Shown: positions 28,504 through 38,564, numbered from the stretch's first letter. The stretch: DNA of 64,000 nt from DATFVA01 sp963721075 (GCA_963721075.1 CAVRHV010000007.1:1-64000); one strand, 5' to 3'. The notes: a model not told the origin generated them from the sequence alone. Numbers and translations: made by a program.

Positions 28504-31404
28504 TCAGGAAACAGGTTCTTCTATATAATCTGCAATAGGATTACAGCTGCATACAAGGTTTCTGTCACCATATGCGCTGTTCACTCTACCGACAGAAGGC
28601 CAGAATTTGTTTTTCCTTGTCCATTCCACCGGATAAGCAGCTTTCTCACGCGAATAAGGGTGGCTCCATTCATTTGAGATCAATACATTAAGTGTATGAG
28701 GAGCATTTTTCAACACGTTATCTGTCAGATCGGCTTTTCCCTCTTCTATTTCTTTAATTTCCTCCCTGATCGAGATCATCACTTCACAAAACTTATCGAG
28801 TTCTGATTTCGATTCGCTTTCTGTCGGTTCCACCATCAGTGTTCCTGCAACAGGGAATGAAACAGTAGGGGCATGATAGCCATAATCCATCATTCTTTTG
28901 GCTATATCTTCAACCTCTATTTTAGCAGTGTTCTTAAAATTCCTCATATCAAATATTAGTTCGTGTGCAACTCTTCCTTTTGTGCCGGTATACAGCACCT
29001 TATAATAGGGCTCAAGTCTGGCTTTTATATAATTCGCATTTAATATAGCGGCTTCGGAAGCTTTAGTCAGTGCTTTGGTTCCCATCATTTTAATATAAGC
29101 ATATGATATAACCAATATATCCGCACTTCCCCAGGGAGCAGATGAAACCGCGGGAATTCCGAGTTTATGCCCAAGATTTATCACGGGATGTTCCGGAAGG
29201 AACGGTACAAGATGTTCTGCGCAGGCAATAGGACCCATTCCCGGTCCCCCGCCTCCGTGAGGAATACAGAAAGTTTTATGCAGATTGAGATGACAAACAT
29301 CGGCTCCGATATTAGCAGGACTGGTTAACCCAACCTGTGCATTCATATTGGCACCGTCCATATAAACCTGACCGCCGTTTTTATGAATTATTTCACAAAT
29401 CTCACGGATCTTTTCCTCGAATACTCCATGGGTTGAAGGATATGTTACCATCAGAGCAGAAAGGTTTTCTTTATTTGCTTCTGCTTTCCTCCTGAGGTCT
29501 TCAACATCAACATTACCTTTTGCATCGCAGTTTGCCACAACGACTTTCATTCCTGCCATCACAGCACTGGCCGGATTTGTTCCGTGCGCAGAGGATGGTA
29601 TTATAACTACATTCCTATGTCCTTCGCCTCTGTTTTTATGGTATTCTCTTATCACCATTAGTCCTGAATACTCTCCCTGTGCCCCGCTGTTAGGCTGGAG
29701 TGAAACAGCCGCAAAGCCTGTTATTTTGGCAAGCTGATCCTCAAGCTCATTAAAGAGCTGTTTATAACCTTCCGTCTGATTTTCAGGAGCAAAAGGATGT
29801 ATCTTGCTGAACTCAGGCCAGGTTATCGGAATCATTTCGGTTGTCGCATTAAGCTTCATTGTACATGAGCCGAGAGGTATCATCGAATGAGTCAGAGAAA
29901 GATCTTTATTCTCAAGACTTTTCATATATCTGAGCATTTCAGTTTCAGAATGATAGGTATTGAAAACCGGGTGAGTTAAGTATTCAGAGGTTCTTTTAAG
30001 ACTGCCGCTGTATTCAGAATTTATTTCCAAGGCTTCTTTTTTCAGCGAAGACACATCTATCTCCTTACCTTTAACCCCGGCGAAGATACTAATGATCTCG
30101 ATTACATCTTCAAGATCCGCTGGTTCTCCGATTGAAATACCAATTGAGTCATTCGGAAAATATCTGAAATTAATTTTCTGATTTTCGGCCTCTTTCCTTA
30201 TTTCTCCAACTTTTTTCCTGTCATTGTCTGAAAAGCTTATTTTCAGCGTGTCAAAATAATTTTTATTAACCTGTGTGTATCCTAATTTCTTTAAGGAAGC
30301 ATCAAGAAAGACAGTCAGCTTATGTATCCTTTCCGAGATCGCTTTAATTCCCTTCGGCCCATGATAAACCGCATACATAGCTGCCATTATAGCAAGAAGT
30401 ACCTGGGCTGTACAGATATTGCTGGTAGCTTTTTCTCTCCGGATATGCTGTTCTCTTGTCTGAAGCGCCATTCTGAAGGCAAGATTACCCTGAGCATCGA
30501 TAGTCGCTCCTATTATTCTGCCCGGAATGCTCCTTTTATATTCATCGCGGGTAGCAAAATATGCTGCGTGGGGACCGCCGTATCCCATCGGGACACCAAA
30601 TCTCTGTGAGTTCCCGACCACAGCATCAGCACCGAATTCTCCCGGAGGCGTCAGGAGTGCAAGACTCATTAAATCTGCTGCAACAGTACAATAAATATTT
30701 TTTGATTTTGCTTCATTAAATAGTGCCCGATAATCATATATTTCACCGCTATCAGAAGGATATTGAACCAGCAGGCCAAAAATATTTTCAGTCAATTCAA
30801 CTTTTCGGTGATCACCAATGATCAATTTGATTCCCTGCGATTCAGCTCTGGTTTTTAAAACACTTATTGTCTGCGGGAAACATTCCTCAGAAACAAAAAA
30901 TGAGTCTGCATTCTTATTATTTCTCAACGAATGAAACATACTCATTGCCTCAGCAGCAGCAGTACCTTCATCCAGCAGAGACGCATTAGCAATCGGTAAT
31001 GCAGTCAGATCGATAATGGCTGTCTGGAAATTCATCAGGGCTTCAAGTCTGCCCTGCGCTATCTCAGCCTGATAGGGAGTATACTGAGTATACCAGCCTG
31101 GATTTTCAAGAATGTTTCTTTGAATTACTGCAGGTGTAATAGTATGACTGTAGCCCATACCGATATAGGGTTTGAAAACATGGTTTTTCTTAGCAATTTC
31201 TCTTAACTCTTCAATGAATTGATATTCCGTAAGGGGTTCGCCAAGTGCCGGACTTGCACTCAATCTTATTTGTGAAGGGATGGTCTGTTCAATAAGTTCG
31301 TCCAGAGAACTTATCCCTATAACTTCCAGCATCTCTTTTATTTCTTCATCATTCGGTCCAATATGCCTGTTAACAAATTTGTCCGGATGTTCGAGGTTAT
31401 TCAT
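28504..31404 (-). CDS. gcvP: Glycine dehydrogenase (decarboxylating), P protein
   Basis: A 966-residue PLP enzyme that decarboxylates glycine and passes the aminomethyl group to lipoyl-GcvH in the glycine cleavage system. It is the fused form (N- and C-halves in one chain). The N-terminal half has RHIGPNDEEIKEML and GMGYSHTITPAVIQRNI. The C-terminal half has SLQPNSGAQGEY, HGTNPASAVMAGM and the PLP lysine in HLNLHKTFCIPHGGGGPGMGP. No gcvT or gcvH is adjacent in this window, so the other subunits must be elsewhere. It is a single-gene unit with its own terminator. Confidence 0.97.
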   Translation of the reverse strand: MNNLEHPDKFVNRHIGPNDEEIKEMLEVIGISSLDELIEQTIPSQIRLSASPALGEPLTEYQFIEELREIAKKNHVFKPYIGMGYSHTITPAVIQRNILENPGWYTQYTPYQAEIAQGRLEALMNFQTAIIDLTALPIANASLLDEGTAAAEAMSMFHSLRNNKNADSFFVSEECFPQTISVLKTRAESQGIKLIIGDHRKVELTENIFGLLVQYPSDSGEIYDYRALFNEAKSKNIYCTVAADLMSLALLTPPGEFGADAVVGNSQRFGVPMGYGGPHAAYFATRDEYKRSIPGRIIGATIDAQGNLAFRMALQTREQHIRREKATSNICTAQVLLAIMAAMYAVYHGPKGIKAISERIHKLTVFLDASLKKLGYTQVNKNYFDTLKISFSDNDRKKVGEIRKEAENQKINFRYFPNDSIGISIGEPADLEDVIEIISIFAGVKGKEIDVSSLKKEALEINSEYSGSLKRTSEYLTHPVFNTYHSETEMLRYMKSLENKDLSLTHSMIPLGSCTMKLNATTEMIPITWPEFSKIHPFAPENQTEGYKQLFNELEDQLAKITGFAAVSLQPNSGAQGEYSGLMVIREYHKNRGEGHRNVVIIPSSAHGTNPASAVMAGMKVVVANCDAKGNVDVEDLRRKAEANKENLSALMVTYPSTHGVFEEKIREICEIIHKNGGQVYMDGANMNAQVGLTSPANIGADVCHLNLHKTFCIPHGGGGPGMGPIACAEHLVPFLPEHPVINLGHKLGIPAVSSAPWGSADILVISYAYIKMMGTKALTKASEAAILNANYIKARLEPYYKVLYTGTKGRVAHELIFDMRNFKNTAKIEVEDIAKRMMDYGYHAPTVSFPVAGTLMVEPTESESKSELDKFCEVMISIREEIKEIEEGKADLTDNVLKNAPHTLNVLISNEWSHPYSREKAAYPVEWTRKNKFWPSVGRVNSAYGDRNLVCSCNPIADYIEEPVS

Positions 31405-31534
31405 AATTTATTTCTCTTGATAATTGAATTAGCAAAATTATTTAGACTTACTAAAATAAGGAATGTTTTATATCTATAAAATGATAAAAAGGAGTCAGGA
31501 GTCAGAAGCAGATGGATTGAAGATTTAATGCTGA

Positions 31535-31565
31535 AAATTAAAAATCAGCGGGAGGCACCTGATTT
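31535..31565 (-). terminator. Probable terminator of the fatty-acid operon
   Basis: On the leftward strand AAATCAG and CTGATTT (plus-strand 31542-31548 and 31559-31565) form a seven-base stem touching the rnc stop, followed by TTTTAATTTT. The stem is AT-rich, so it is weaker than a canonical one. The rest of the 31405-31563 spacer shows only a short GGAGTCA duplication near 31490. Confidence 0.5.
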
Positions 31566-32352
31566 ATTCGCTGCCGTTAGTATGATTTATTTTGACCATC
31601 GCTGCGTGAGCGGCATTCTGTTCTGCGGATTTTTTATTTCTCCCCTTTCCTGTGCCGTAGCTTTCACCGTTAATTTCCACCTTAACCGTAAAAAGACGAT
31701 TATGCTGCGGACCTTCCTCGTGAATTACAGTATACATAGGATTTTCGAATTTATTTGCCTGAGCATATTCAAGAAGCTGACTCTTATAGTTCTCGTCAAT
31801 AAGATGCCCACCCTGTTTTGCACTTGGCTCAATCAGATTTTTTTGTATGAAAATTCTGGCACCTTCCAGTCCGTTATCAAGATATATCGCCCCTATAAGG
31901 GCTTCAAATGCATCTGCTAGCACAGTACGGGAGCCGTAAGTAAATGCGGATGACAGGTTTTTACTCACAAGAAGGAACCTGGATAAACCAATCCTTTCCG
32001 CACCTTCAGCCAGCGCCACCCTGTTTACAAGTTTTGCCCTTACCTTTGTGAGAAATCCTTCATCTTCATCAGGGTACACGTCAAAAAGATACTCTGCAAC
32101 GGTTAAATTAAGTACAGAATCGCCAAGGAATTCAAGCCTCTCATTTGATACAGCAAAATCAGGATTCTGTTCAAGGAATGATCTGTGCATTAAGGCTTGT
32201 ATATAATACGATTTGTCCTTTATAGGTACCCCTGTAACTGATTCCAGTTCGGAAAACTTACGGTGTGTAAGTAGTTTTGAAAAATATCGGGTTTGTTCTC
32301 TCGCCTGGCTCTGCTTTAGTTTTTCAAGAAGCCAGGATATCAACTGACCCAA
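31564..32352 (-). CDS. rnc: Ribonuclease III
   Basis: A 262-residue double-strand-specific endoribonuclease for rRNA and mRNA processing. The catalytic signature NERLEFLGDSVLNLTV is present, with the later acidic metal ligands in ADAFEALIGAIYLD. The C-terminal double-stranded RNA-binding domain has YKSQLLEYAQANKFENPMYTV and GKGRNKKSAEQNAA. The start is TTG at 32352, three bases after the fabF stop; no closer ATG keeps the N-terminal helix. It is the last gene of the plsX-fab operon, a common arrangement. Confidence 0.95.
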   Translation of the reverse strand: MGQLISWLLEKLKQSQAREQTRYFSKLLTHRKFSELESVTGVPIKDKSYYIQALMHRSFLEQNPDFAVSNERLEFLGDSVLNLTVAEYLFDVYPDEDEGFLTKVRAKLVNRVALAEGAERIGLSRFLLVSKNLSSAFTYGSRTVLADAFEALIGAIYLDNGLEGARIFIQKNLIEPSAKQGGHLIDENYKSQLLEYAQANKFENPMYTVIHEEGPQHNRLFTVKVEINGESYGTGKGRNKKSAEQNAAHAAMVKINHTNGSE

Positions 32353-32355
32353 GAC

Positions 32356-33603
32356 TTAATCTCCGGCTTTTTTGAACAATATTGACGCATTATGTCCGCC
32401 AAATCCAAACGTATTACTTATGGCAAAGTTAATTTTTTTATCTGTGAGTTTTTTAGCGCTGTAATTTAAATCGCATCCGGGATCAGGATTATCAAGGTTG
32501 ATAGTAGGAGGTATTTTATTATTTATTAACGAAAGAATAGTAGCAATTGCCTCAACACCCCCGGCGGCACCCAGCAGATGTCCCGTCATTGATTTAGTGG
32601 AACTTACTATAAGCTTATATGCATGATCACCGAAAGTCGATTTAATTGCCCTGGTTTCGGTTATATCGTTAAAAGGTGTACTTGTTCCATGTGCATTTAT
32701 ATAATCAACTTGTTCAGGCTGAATTTCCGCATCCTTTATGGCAGCTTTCATAGAACGAGTGGCACCCTCTCCTTCCGGTGAGGGGGCAGTAATATGATAA
32801 GCATCTCCGGTAAGACCGATGCCCGCTATTTCAGCATATATTTTTGCACCGCGGGCTTTGGCATGTTCATATTCTTCCAGAATTAAGGTACCGGCTCCTT
32901 CACCCATCACAAATCCATTTCTATCGACATCGAAGGGCCTGGAGGCTTCAGCATATCGTTCATTCCAGGTTGACAACGCGCGCATAGCATTAAATCCTCC
33001 AATTGCCATCTCTGTAATTGCAGCCTCAGATCCTCCGCACATCATCAGGTCGGCGCTTCCTCTCTGGATAAGCATGAAAGCATCGGCGATAGCGTGGGAA
33101 GCAGTAGCGCAGGCAGAAGTAGTAGCATAGTTCGGACCTTTCAGGCCGAACTTAATTGATATTTGTCCCGCTGCCATATCAGAGATCATCATTGGAACAA
33201 AGAAAGGACTTATCTTACGGGGATCTTTATTTTCAAAATAGAGCCAGTGCTGATTCTCCAGAGTGATCATACCGCCGATACCGCTGCCGTAGATAACGCC
33301 GAACCTTTCCAGATCAACACCGTTTTTATCCAGTCCGGAATCCTTCATAGCCATAATTGCGGTAGCAAGAGCGAACTGGTTAAACGGATCGAGGCGTCTG
33401 ATTTCCTTTTTCTCAAGATAATCGCCGGCATCAAAATTCTTTACTTCAGCAGCAAATTTGGTATCAAACTTTTCAGTATCAAATTTGGTAATAGGAGCGA
33501 CCCCGTTCCGGCCGCTGATGAGGCCTTCCCAGAAGTCAGTTAAACCTATTCCAATTGGAGTAACTGCACCCATTCCGGTTACAACTACTCTTCTTTTTGT
33601 CAT
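32356..33603 (-). CDS. fabF: Beta-ketoacyl-ACP synthase II
   Basis: A 415-residue condensing enzyme for chain elongation in type II fatty-acid synthesis. The catalytic triad is visible: Cys in TTSACATASHAI, His in NAHGTSTPFNDITE, and His in SMTGHLLGAAGG. The N-terminal VVVTGMGAVTPIG and C-terminal SNTFGFGGHNAS are typical. It lies about 107 bases downstream of acpP, a gap holding a hairpin, and directly upstream of rnc. Confidence 0.97.
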   Translation of the reverse strand: MTKRRVVVTGMGAVTPIGIGLTDFWEGLISGRNGVAPITKFDTEKFDTKFAAEVKNFDAGDYLEKKEIRRLDPFNQFALATAIMAMKDSGLDKNGVDLERFGVIYGSGIGGMITLENQHWLYFENKDPRKISPFFVPMMISDMAAGQISIKFGLKGPNYATTSACATASHAIADAFMLIQRGSADLMMCGGSEAAITEMAIGGFNAMRALSTWNERYAEASRPFDVDRNGFVMGEGAGTLILEEYEHAKARGAKIYAEIAGIGLTGDAYHITAPSPEGEGATRSMKAAIKDAEIQPEQVDYINAHGTSTPFNDITETRAIKSTFGDHAYKLIVSSTKSMTGHLLGAAGGVEAIATILSLINNKIPPTINLDNPDPGCDLNYSAKKLTDKKINFAISNTFGFGGHNASILFKKAGD

Positions 33604-33675
33604 AAAGCTCTCCGGAGAATAAATAGACTGAGGTAATCTTTAAAAAGTTTAAATCTCATTATATTAAAGGGAGTG

Positions 33676-33702
33676 AAGTCGAGAAAATAAATTTCCCGAC
33701 TT
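33676..33702 (-). promoter_or_regulatory. Hairpin between acpP and fabF
   Basis: AAGTCG (33676-33681) and CGACTT (33697-33702) pair, extended by GAAA/TTTC across one mismatch. It lies nine bases after the acpP stop with no T run on the operon strand. It is more likely a stabilising or partial read-through element than a full terminator, and could raise acpP mRNA over fabF. That role is inference. Confidence 0.4.
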
Positions 33703-33710
33703 TTAATAGA

Positions 33711-33944
33711 TTAACCTAATTTCTCTTTCAGGTATCTGGTAGCGTCTCCCACTGTATTTATTTTTTCAGCGTCCTCATCCGGTATAGATACCTGGAAAGC
33801 ACTCTCAAAACCCATTACCAGTTCAACAATGTCTAAAGAATCGGCCCCAAGATCATTAGTAAATGAAGCTTCAGGTGTAATCTGTGATTCTTCAACACCT
33901 AATTTGTCCATTATGATCTCTTTAACTTTAGCTTCAACATCCAT
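33711..33944 (-). CDS. acpP: Acyl carrier protein
   Basis: A 77-residue acidic protein that carries growing acyl chains. Ser36 in LGADSLDIVELV is the 4'-phosphopantetheine attachment site, and the rest matches the standard four-helix ACP in length and charge. AGGAG lies at good distance before the ATG. It lies between fabG and fabF in the usual order. Confidence 0.98.
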   Translation of the reverse strand: MDVEAKVKEIIMDKLGVEESQITPEASFTNDLGADSLDIVELVMGFESAFQVSIPDEDAEKINTVGDATRYLKEKLG

Positions 33945-34013
33945 CTTTATGACTCCTATAATTTATTTCAGTTAGTGTAATTTAATAAAGTTTTTAAAAA
34001 TAAGGTAATTATT

Positions 34014-34775
34014 TTACATTGTCATTCCACCGTCTACCGCTATTACCTGACCGGTAATATAATCGGCTTCCGGACTGCATAAGAATCCGACCACCTTAGC
34101 AACATCCTCCGGTGTACCCATTCTGCCCAGCGGCACATTTTTAAGCAGGGCTTCCCTCTGTTTTTCATCCAGTTTCTGGGTCATACTGGTCTCAATAAAG
34201 CCCGGAGCGACTGCATTAACAGTAATATTCCTTGATGCCAGTTCTCTTGCCATAGCCTTAGTAAAGCCTATAACCCCGGCTTTTGAAGCCACATAATTAG
34301 CCTGACCGGGATTTCCAATGAGGCCCACGACAGAAGCAATATTCACTATTCTGCCGTATCGCTGCTGGATCATAGGTTTAAGTATTGCTTTAGTATAATT
34401 AAACACGCTTTTAAGATTAGCCGATATGACATCATCAAAATCTTTCTCAGTCATTCTCAGAAGCAGGTTATCCCGGGTAATACCAGCGTTGTTAACCAGG
34501 ATATCTACACCGCCGAGTTTAGCAATAGCTTCATCAACAGTTTTCTGCGCATCTTCCAGGGATGATGCATCAGCTTTGAAACCATATATTTTAGTGTCGA
34601 GCGAACCAACTTCTCTCTGCAATTCCTCAGCACACTCATCGCAGCTATTATAAATAAAAGCCACGTCAGAGAATAACACTCCGCAGCAGCTCTTTGACGC
34701 GAGTTCTTTAACTATAGCTCGTCCGATTCCCCTCGTACCGCCTGTAACTATTGCTCTTTTGCTTTTTCCGTTCAT
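34014..34775 (-). CDS. fabG: 3-oxoacyl-ACP reductase
   Basis: A 253-residue short-chain dehydrogenase that reduces beta-ketoacyl-ACP with NADPH. It has the cofactor motif TGGTRGIGRAI, the NNAG motif, catalytic Ser in IVNIASVVG and the YVASK Tyr-Lys pair, and ends with the family-typical YITGQVIAVDGGM. A slightly long, Cys-rich insertion (KSCCGVLFSDVAFIYNSCDEC) lies after the first helix. The start overlaps the DUF3109 stop by four bases (ATGA). Confidence 0.95.
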   Translation of the reverse strand: MNGKSKRAIVTGGTRGIGRAIVKELASKSCCGVLFSDVAFIYNSCDECAEELQREVGSLDTKIYGFKADASSLEDAQKTVDEAIAKLGGVDILVNNAGITRDNLLLRMTEKDFDDVISANLKSVFNYTKAILKPMIQQRYGRIVNIASVVGLIGNPGQANYVASKAGVIGFTKAMARELASRNITVNAVAPGFIETSMTQKLDEKQREALLKNVPLGRMGTPEDVAKVVGFLCSPEADYITGQVIAVDGGMTM

Positions 34776-35359
34776 TTCATTTTCTCCGCTTTTAACCCTT
34801 CAAGATATTCTGTTTTATATTGCTCTAATTCCCTGAATCCATCCTCACCAAAAAAATGTTTCAGCTCTTCTCTGCATGAATCATAAATAGTTATTTCTCC
34901 GGCAGGATGATGATTACAGGTTTTCAGCCTGTCTATATGTTCATCATCAATGGTAAGTGCATTCTCATAAATAGTGAGAGGAAATAATATACAATAAAGG
35001 GGCTTGTATTTCCACTTATATTCACCCTCTACGTTAGCCAGCTTCTGCAGAGTGCAAAGTCCGTCCTTATCAAGAAAGGTACATTTTCCGTTGTTAACTT
35101 CGGTACCAACAGCAACTCCCGATTCAAAATCTTCGTCCTCTTCAGGAGCCTCGAACCACTTCGTTGTATCTTTCACCTGGGTCTCGTCGAACATAGGGAT
35201 AATTTTGTCCTGCAGCGACATAATCATATCATGCTCTTTCAGGTCGGTATAAACACCATAGTAGCAGCATTCACCGGAACAATTACAACTGAAGCTGAAA
35301 GTAAAGATCTGAGGATCAATCTTCACGCCGTTAATTTCTTTTGTAAACTTTTCACTCAT
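34772..35359 (-). CDS. DUF3109-family Cys-rich protein within the fatty-acid operon
   Basis: A 195-residue soluble protein with clustered cysteines: SCNCSGECCYYG near the N terminus, GKCTFLDKDGLC, PLYCILFPL and LKTCNHH. The spacing fits the DUF3109/YkgJ group of putative zinc- or iron-cluster-binding proteins. Function is not established. It overlaps fabD by one base and fabG by four, so it is co-translated with both. This suggests a link with lipid or ACP metabolism, but could be a lineage-specific insertion. Confidence 0.8.
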   Translation of the reverse strand: MSEKFTKEINGVKIDPQIFTFSFSCNCSGECCYYGVYTDLKEHDMIMSLQDKIIPMFDETQVKDTTKWFEAPEEDEDFESGVAVGTEVNNGKCTFLDKDGLCTLQKLANVEGEYKWKYKPLYCILFPLTIYENALTIDDEHIDRLKTCNHHPAGEITIYDSCREELKHFFGEDGFRELEQYKTEYLEGLKAEKMK

Positions 35360-36274
35360 CAGATATATTTCTCCACATCAGAATATTTATCAATATTGAA
35401 ACACTTAACGTCGGGGTTTATTCTTTTAGCAAGACCCTGCAGCACCTTTCCGGGACCAATTTCATAAAATTCTTCAATACCATCATTTATCATATTTTTA
35501 ATGGTTTCCTCCCACCTTACCGGGGAAGTCACCTGCTCATATAAATATTTTTTTATTTCTTCTTTGGTCATCACCGGTTTGGCTGTTACGTTAACATAAA
35601 CGGGCAGCCTGGCATCATATATATTTGTGGTGTCTAATGCCTCTTTTAATTTTTCTTTTGCAGAATCCATTAAAGGAGAGTGGAAGGCTCCGCTAACCAC
35701 AAGTTCCTTAACCAGCTTTGCGCCTTTGCTTTTGCAGATTTCCATTCCCTTTTTAACACCTTCGACCGAACCGGAGATTACTACTTGTCCGGGAGAGTTA
35801 AAATTAGCACATTGAACAATCCCTGTCTTCGGATGCTTCCCTACAGCATTCTTCAACAACCTCAGGATTTAGTCCTATTACAGCAGCCATAGTGCCCTTG
35901 TTTTCCTCACCTGCCTGCTGCATAGCTTTTCCGCGAACTCTCACCAGTTTTATTGCTTCGTAGAACTGAATAGCATTGGCCGATACCAGGGCCGAATATT
36001 CACCCAGTGAATGTCCTGCCGCAGCGTCAGGATGGAGTGTACGGATCAGTCCAGCCAGCACCACACTATGAAGAAAAATAGCAGGCTGGGTAAACTCTGT
36101 TTGTTTAAGCTGATCTTCGGGTCCATTGAACATTATATAAGAAAGATTAACACCGAGCGCATCGTCTGCGGTCTTTATCATCTCTTTGGCTTCAACGGAG
36201 TTCTCAAATAAATCCTGAGCCATTCCGACATATTGTGAACCCTGACCGGGAAATAAGAATGCTTTTTTACTCAT
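35359..36274 (-). CDS. fabD: Malonyl-CoA:ACP transacylase, frame broken
   Basis: About 304 residues after repair, the normal FabD length. It loads malonyl groups onto ACP. The first frame has FLFPGQGSQYVGMAQDL and the catalytic Ser in AAGHSLGEYSALVSA, and runs to GLNPEVVEECCREAS. The +1 frame continues with KTGIVQCANFNSPGQVVISGS, catalytic His in SGAFHSPLM, and YEIGPGKVLQGL. The break lies at 35826-35845; one extra base at TCCGAAG accounts for it. FabD is normally essential and no second copy is visible here, which argues that the break is a sequence error. Confidence 0.93.
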
Positions 36275-36301
36275 CAGTTGTTTTTCTAAAATGACACAAA
36301 A

Positions 36302-37303
36302 TCAGTCCATTCCCCAAACTACAAAAATTGCACCCCAGGTATAACCGGCACCAAAAGCTGAGAGGATCAGGTTATCACCTTTTTTCAATTTGCCGGCACG
36401 ATAATAATCAACAAGACATAGCGGGATAGTAGCTGCTGTCGTATTTCCATATCTGTCAATATTCATCATAACCTTATCTTTAGTAAGACCCATACGCTGT
36501 GCAGTAGCATCGATAATCCTGAGATTAGCCTGGTGAGGAACAAGATAAGCAACATCATCTGATTTAAGATTATTCTTCTGCATGATCTCATAGGATATAT
36601 CAGCCATACCTTTTACAGCAACTTTATATACAGCTTTTCCATCCTGGTACAGATAATGCATTTTTTTATCAACCGTTTCGTGGGTGGGAGGATTTAAGCT
36701 TCCGCCGCCTTTCATGTGAAGACTTTCCAGTCCGGAGCCATCAACTTTCAGTAATGAATCCTTCATCCCGACTGATTTATCTTCTGTTGGCTCAAGAAGA
36801 ACAGCGGCACCGGCATCGCCGAACAGAATACAGTTGTTTCTGTCGGTATAATCAACAATTGAGCTCATCTTATCTGCGCCAATAACCATTACCTTTTTAT
36901 ACTGTCCGCTTTCAACAAGAGAACAGCCGGTCTGGAACGCAAAAAGGAATCCTGAACAGGCAGCTGACAAATCAAATCCCCAGGCATTTGCCGCTCCTAT
37001 ATTATTCTGTACAATACAGGCGGTTGCAGGAAAAAACATATCGGGGGTAACGGTTGCGACAATTATGCAGTCAATTTCTTCAGGCTTAACATTAAATTTT
37101 TCCATTAAATCTTTTGCTGCACCGGTAGCCAGGTCGCTTGTTGCTCCTTGTTCAAGCAGCCTTCTTTCCCTAATACCGGTTCTCGTTGTTATCCATTCAT
37201 CGGTAGTTTCAACAATTTTTTCAAAGTATGCATTATCCATGATTTTATCAGGTACATACATCCCCAAGCCAGTAATCACAGCATTATATTTGTTATTCTT
37301 CAT
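36302..37303 (-). CDS. fabH: Beta-ketoacyl-ACP synthase III
   Basis: A 333-residue enzyme that starts fatty-acid synthesis by condensing acyl-CoA with malonyl-ACP. The Cys-His-Asn triad is present: LSAACSGFLF, VPHQANLRI and YGNTTAATIP. The ending LSAFGAGYTWGAIFV is the usual C-terminal glycine-rich motif. It lies between plsX (three-base gap) and fabD (27-base gap). Confidence 0.96.
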   Translation of the reverse strand: MKNNKYNAVITGLGMYVPDKIMDNAYFEKIVETTDEWITTRTGIRERRLLEQGATSDLATGAAKDLMEKFNVKPEEIDCIIVATVTPDMFFPATACIVQNNIGAANAWGFDLSAACSGFLFAFQTGCSLVESGQYKKVMVIGADKMSSIVDYTDRNNCILFGDAGAAVLLEPTEDKSVGMKDSLLKVDGSGLESLHMKGGGSLNPPTHETVDKKMHYLYQDGKAVYKVAVKGMADISYEIMQKNNLKSDDVAYLVPHQANLRIIDATAQRMGLTKDKVMMNIDRYGNTTAATIPLCLVDYYRAGKLKKGDNLILSAFGAGYTWGAIFVVWGMD

Positions 37304-37306
37304 GTA

Positions 37307-38348
37307 TCAGTTTCCGGTTTTTACAGAATATTGTTTAATAGAACTCTCAATCTTCTCAAGTAATTTTTTATCATACATCGTTTTGGCTTTTAAAACCATG
37401 TTGCGTATAGCCCTGGGTGTGCTCGATCCGTGACCAATTATACTAATTCCTTTAACTCCAAGCAAGGGAACGCCTCCGTGTTCCTGGTAATCCATAACCT
37501 TCAGTGCTTTCCTCAAAGTTCCGCGGGTTAGTCCTATTTTAATTTTATCAACAAAACTTTTCTTTGCGGTCTCACTGAGCAGATGTTTAAGAAGCCTGGG
37601 AACTGCCTCCCCGAATTTGAGAAGGATATTTCCCACGTACCCGTCGCATACTACCACATCAACCTTGCCCGTAAGAACATCTCTTCCTTCAACATTTCCT
37701 ATAAAGTTCAGTTTAGACTGCTTGAGAAGTTTAAGCGCCTCCTCGGAGACCTCATTCCCTTTTCCCTCCTCCTCACCCATACTCAGAACACCCACTGTAG
37801 GATTTTTAATTCCACCCATATCACGCGCGTATATTGTACCCATAAGTGCATATTCAAGCAGATGCCTTGGTTTTGCATCTTTGCCGGCTCCCACATCATA
37901 AAGATAACAAGTACCATTCACGTTGGGCATTTCTGCTCCTATTGTCGGCCTTCCAACACCGGGAATCCTGCCCATAACAAGGGTTGAGGCCGCCATCATA
38001 GCACCCGTATTGCCAGCACTGATGAAAGGCATCTGCCTTGCCGTCCCTCACCATTTCCGCACCGACCACTATAGAAGAATCAGGCTTGGATTTTAATGCA
38101 CTGGTAGGGCTTTCGGCCATTTCTATGACTTTATCAGTGTGTATGATGTTATCTTCATTAAAAGTGAGATTTTCCTGTGTGAGAACCTTTTTAATTTCAT
38201 TGGACTGCCCGATCAGGAATAACTCGATACCACTGATCTCATTTACTGCCTGAACTGCACCCACTACAATGTTAAGGGGAGCGAAATCGCCCCCCATTGC
38301 ATCAACAATTATTTTGCACCGGGTTCTGTTGGATTCAGAATCGTTCAT
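37307..38348 (-). CDS. plsX: Phosphate acyltransferase, frame broken
   Basis: About 346 residues after repair, normal for PlsX, which makes acyl-phosphate from acyl-ACP for phospholipid synthesis. The first frame has VDAMGGDFAPLNIVVGAV, the TDKVIEMAESPTSALKSK region and MVRDGKADAF. The +1 frame continues FISAGNTGAMMAAS, LYDVGAGKDAKPRHL and CDGYVGNILLKFGE. The break is at 38018-38035: GCCTTTCATC would read through if it had TTC rather than TTTC. As with fabD, a break in a core lipid gene points to a sequence error. Confidence 0.93.
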
Positions 38349-38370
38349 TAAAAAGGTTTATTATTCGAAA

Positions 38371-38550
38371 TTAGCTTTTGGGTATAAACATAGATTTTTC
38401 ATTATAATACCCGCAGGAAGGACAAGCACGGTGGGTCATTTTCATTTCACCGCAATTTGAACATACTCCCAGCGAAGGAGCTGTAGCCTTATAATGTGTT
38501 CTTCTCTTATCTCTTCTGCTCTTTGACCATTTTCGTTTTGGATTAGGCAT
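38371..38550 (-). CDS. rpmF: Ribosomal protein L32
   Basis: A 59-residue basic protein: MPNPKRKWSKSRRDKRRTHY start, then CSNCGEMKMTHRACPSCGYY, a zinc-ribbon of two CxxC pairs. It lies 22 bases before plsX and 14 bases after the DUF177 gene, the conserved yceD-rpmF-plsX order. Confidence 0.97.
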   Translation of the reverse strand: MPNPKRKWSKSRRDKRRTHYKATAPSLGVCSNCGEMKMTHRACPSCGYYNEKSMFIPKS

Positions 38551-38564
38551 ACTTTAACCGTCTC

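Noticed and set aside
31485..31515. Short GGAGTCAGGAGTCAGAAG duplication after rnc
   Set aside because: Only two copies of a seven-base unit; too short to call a repeat element.
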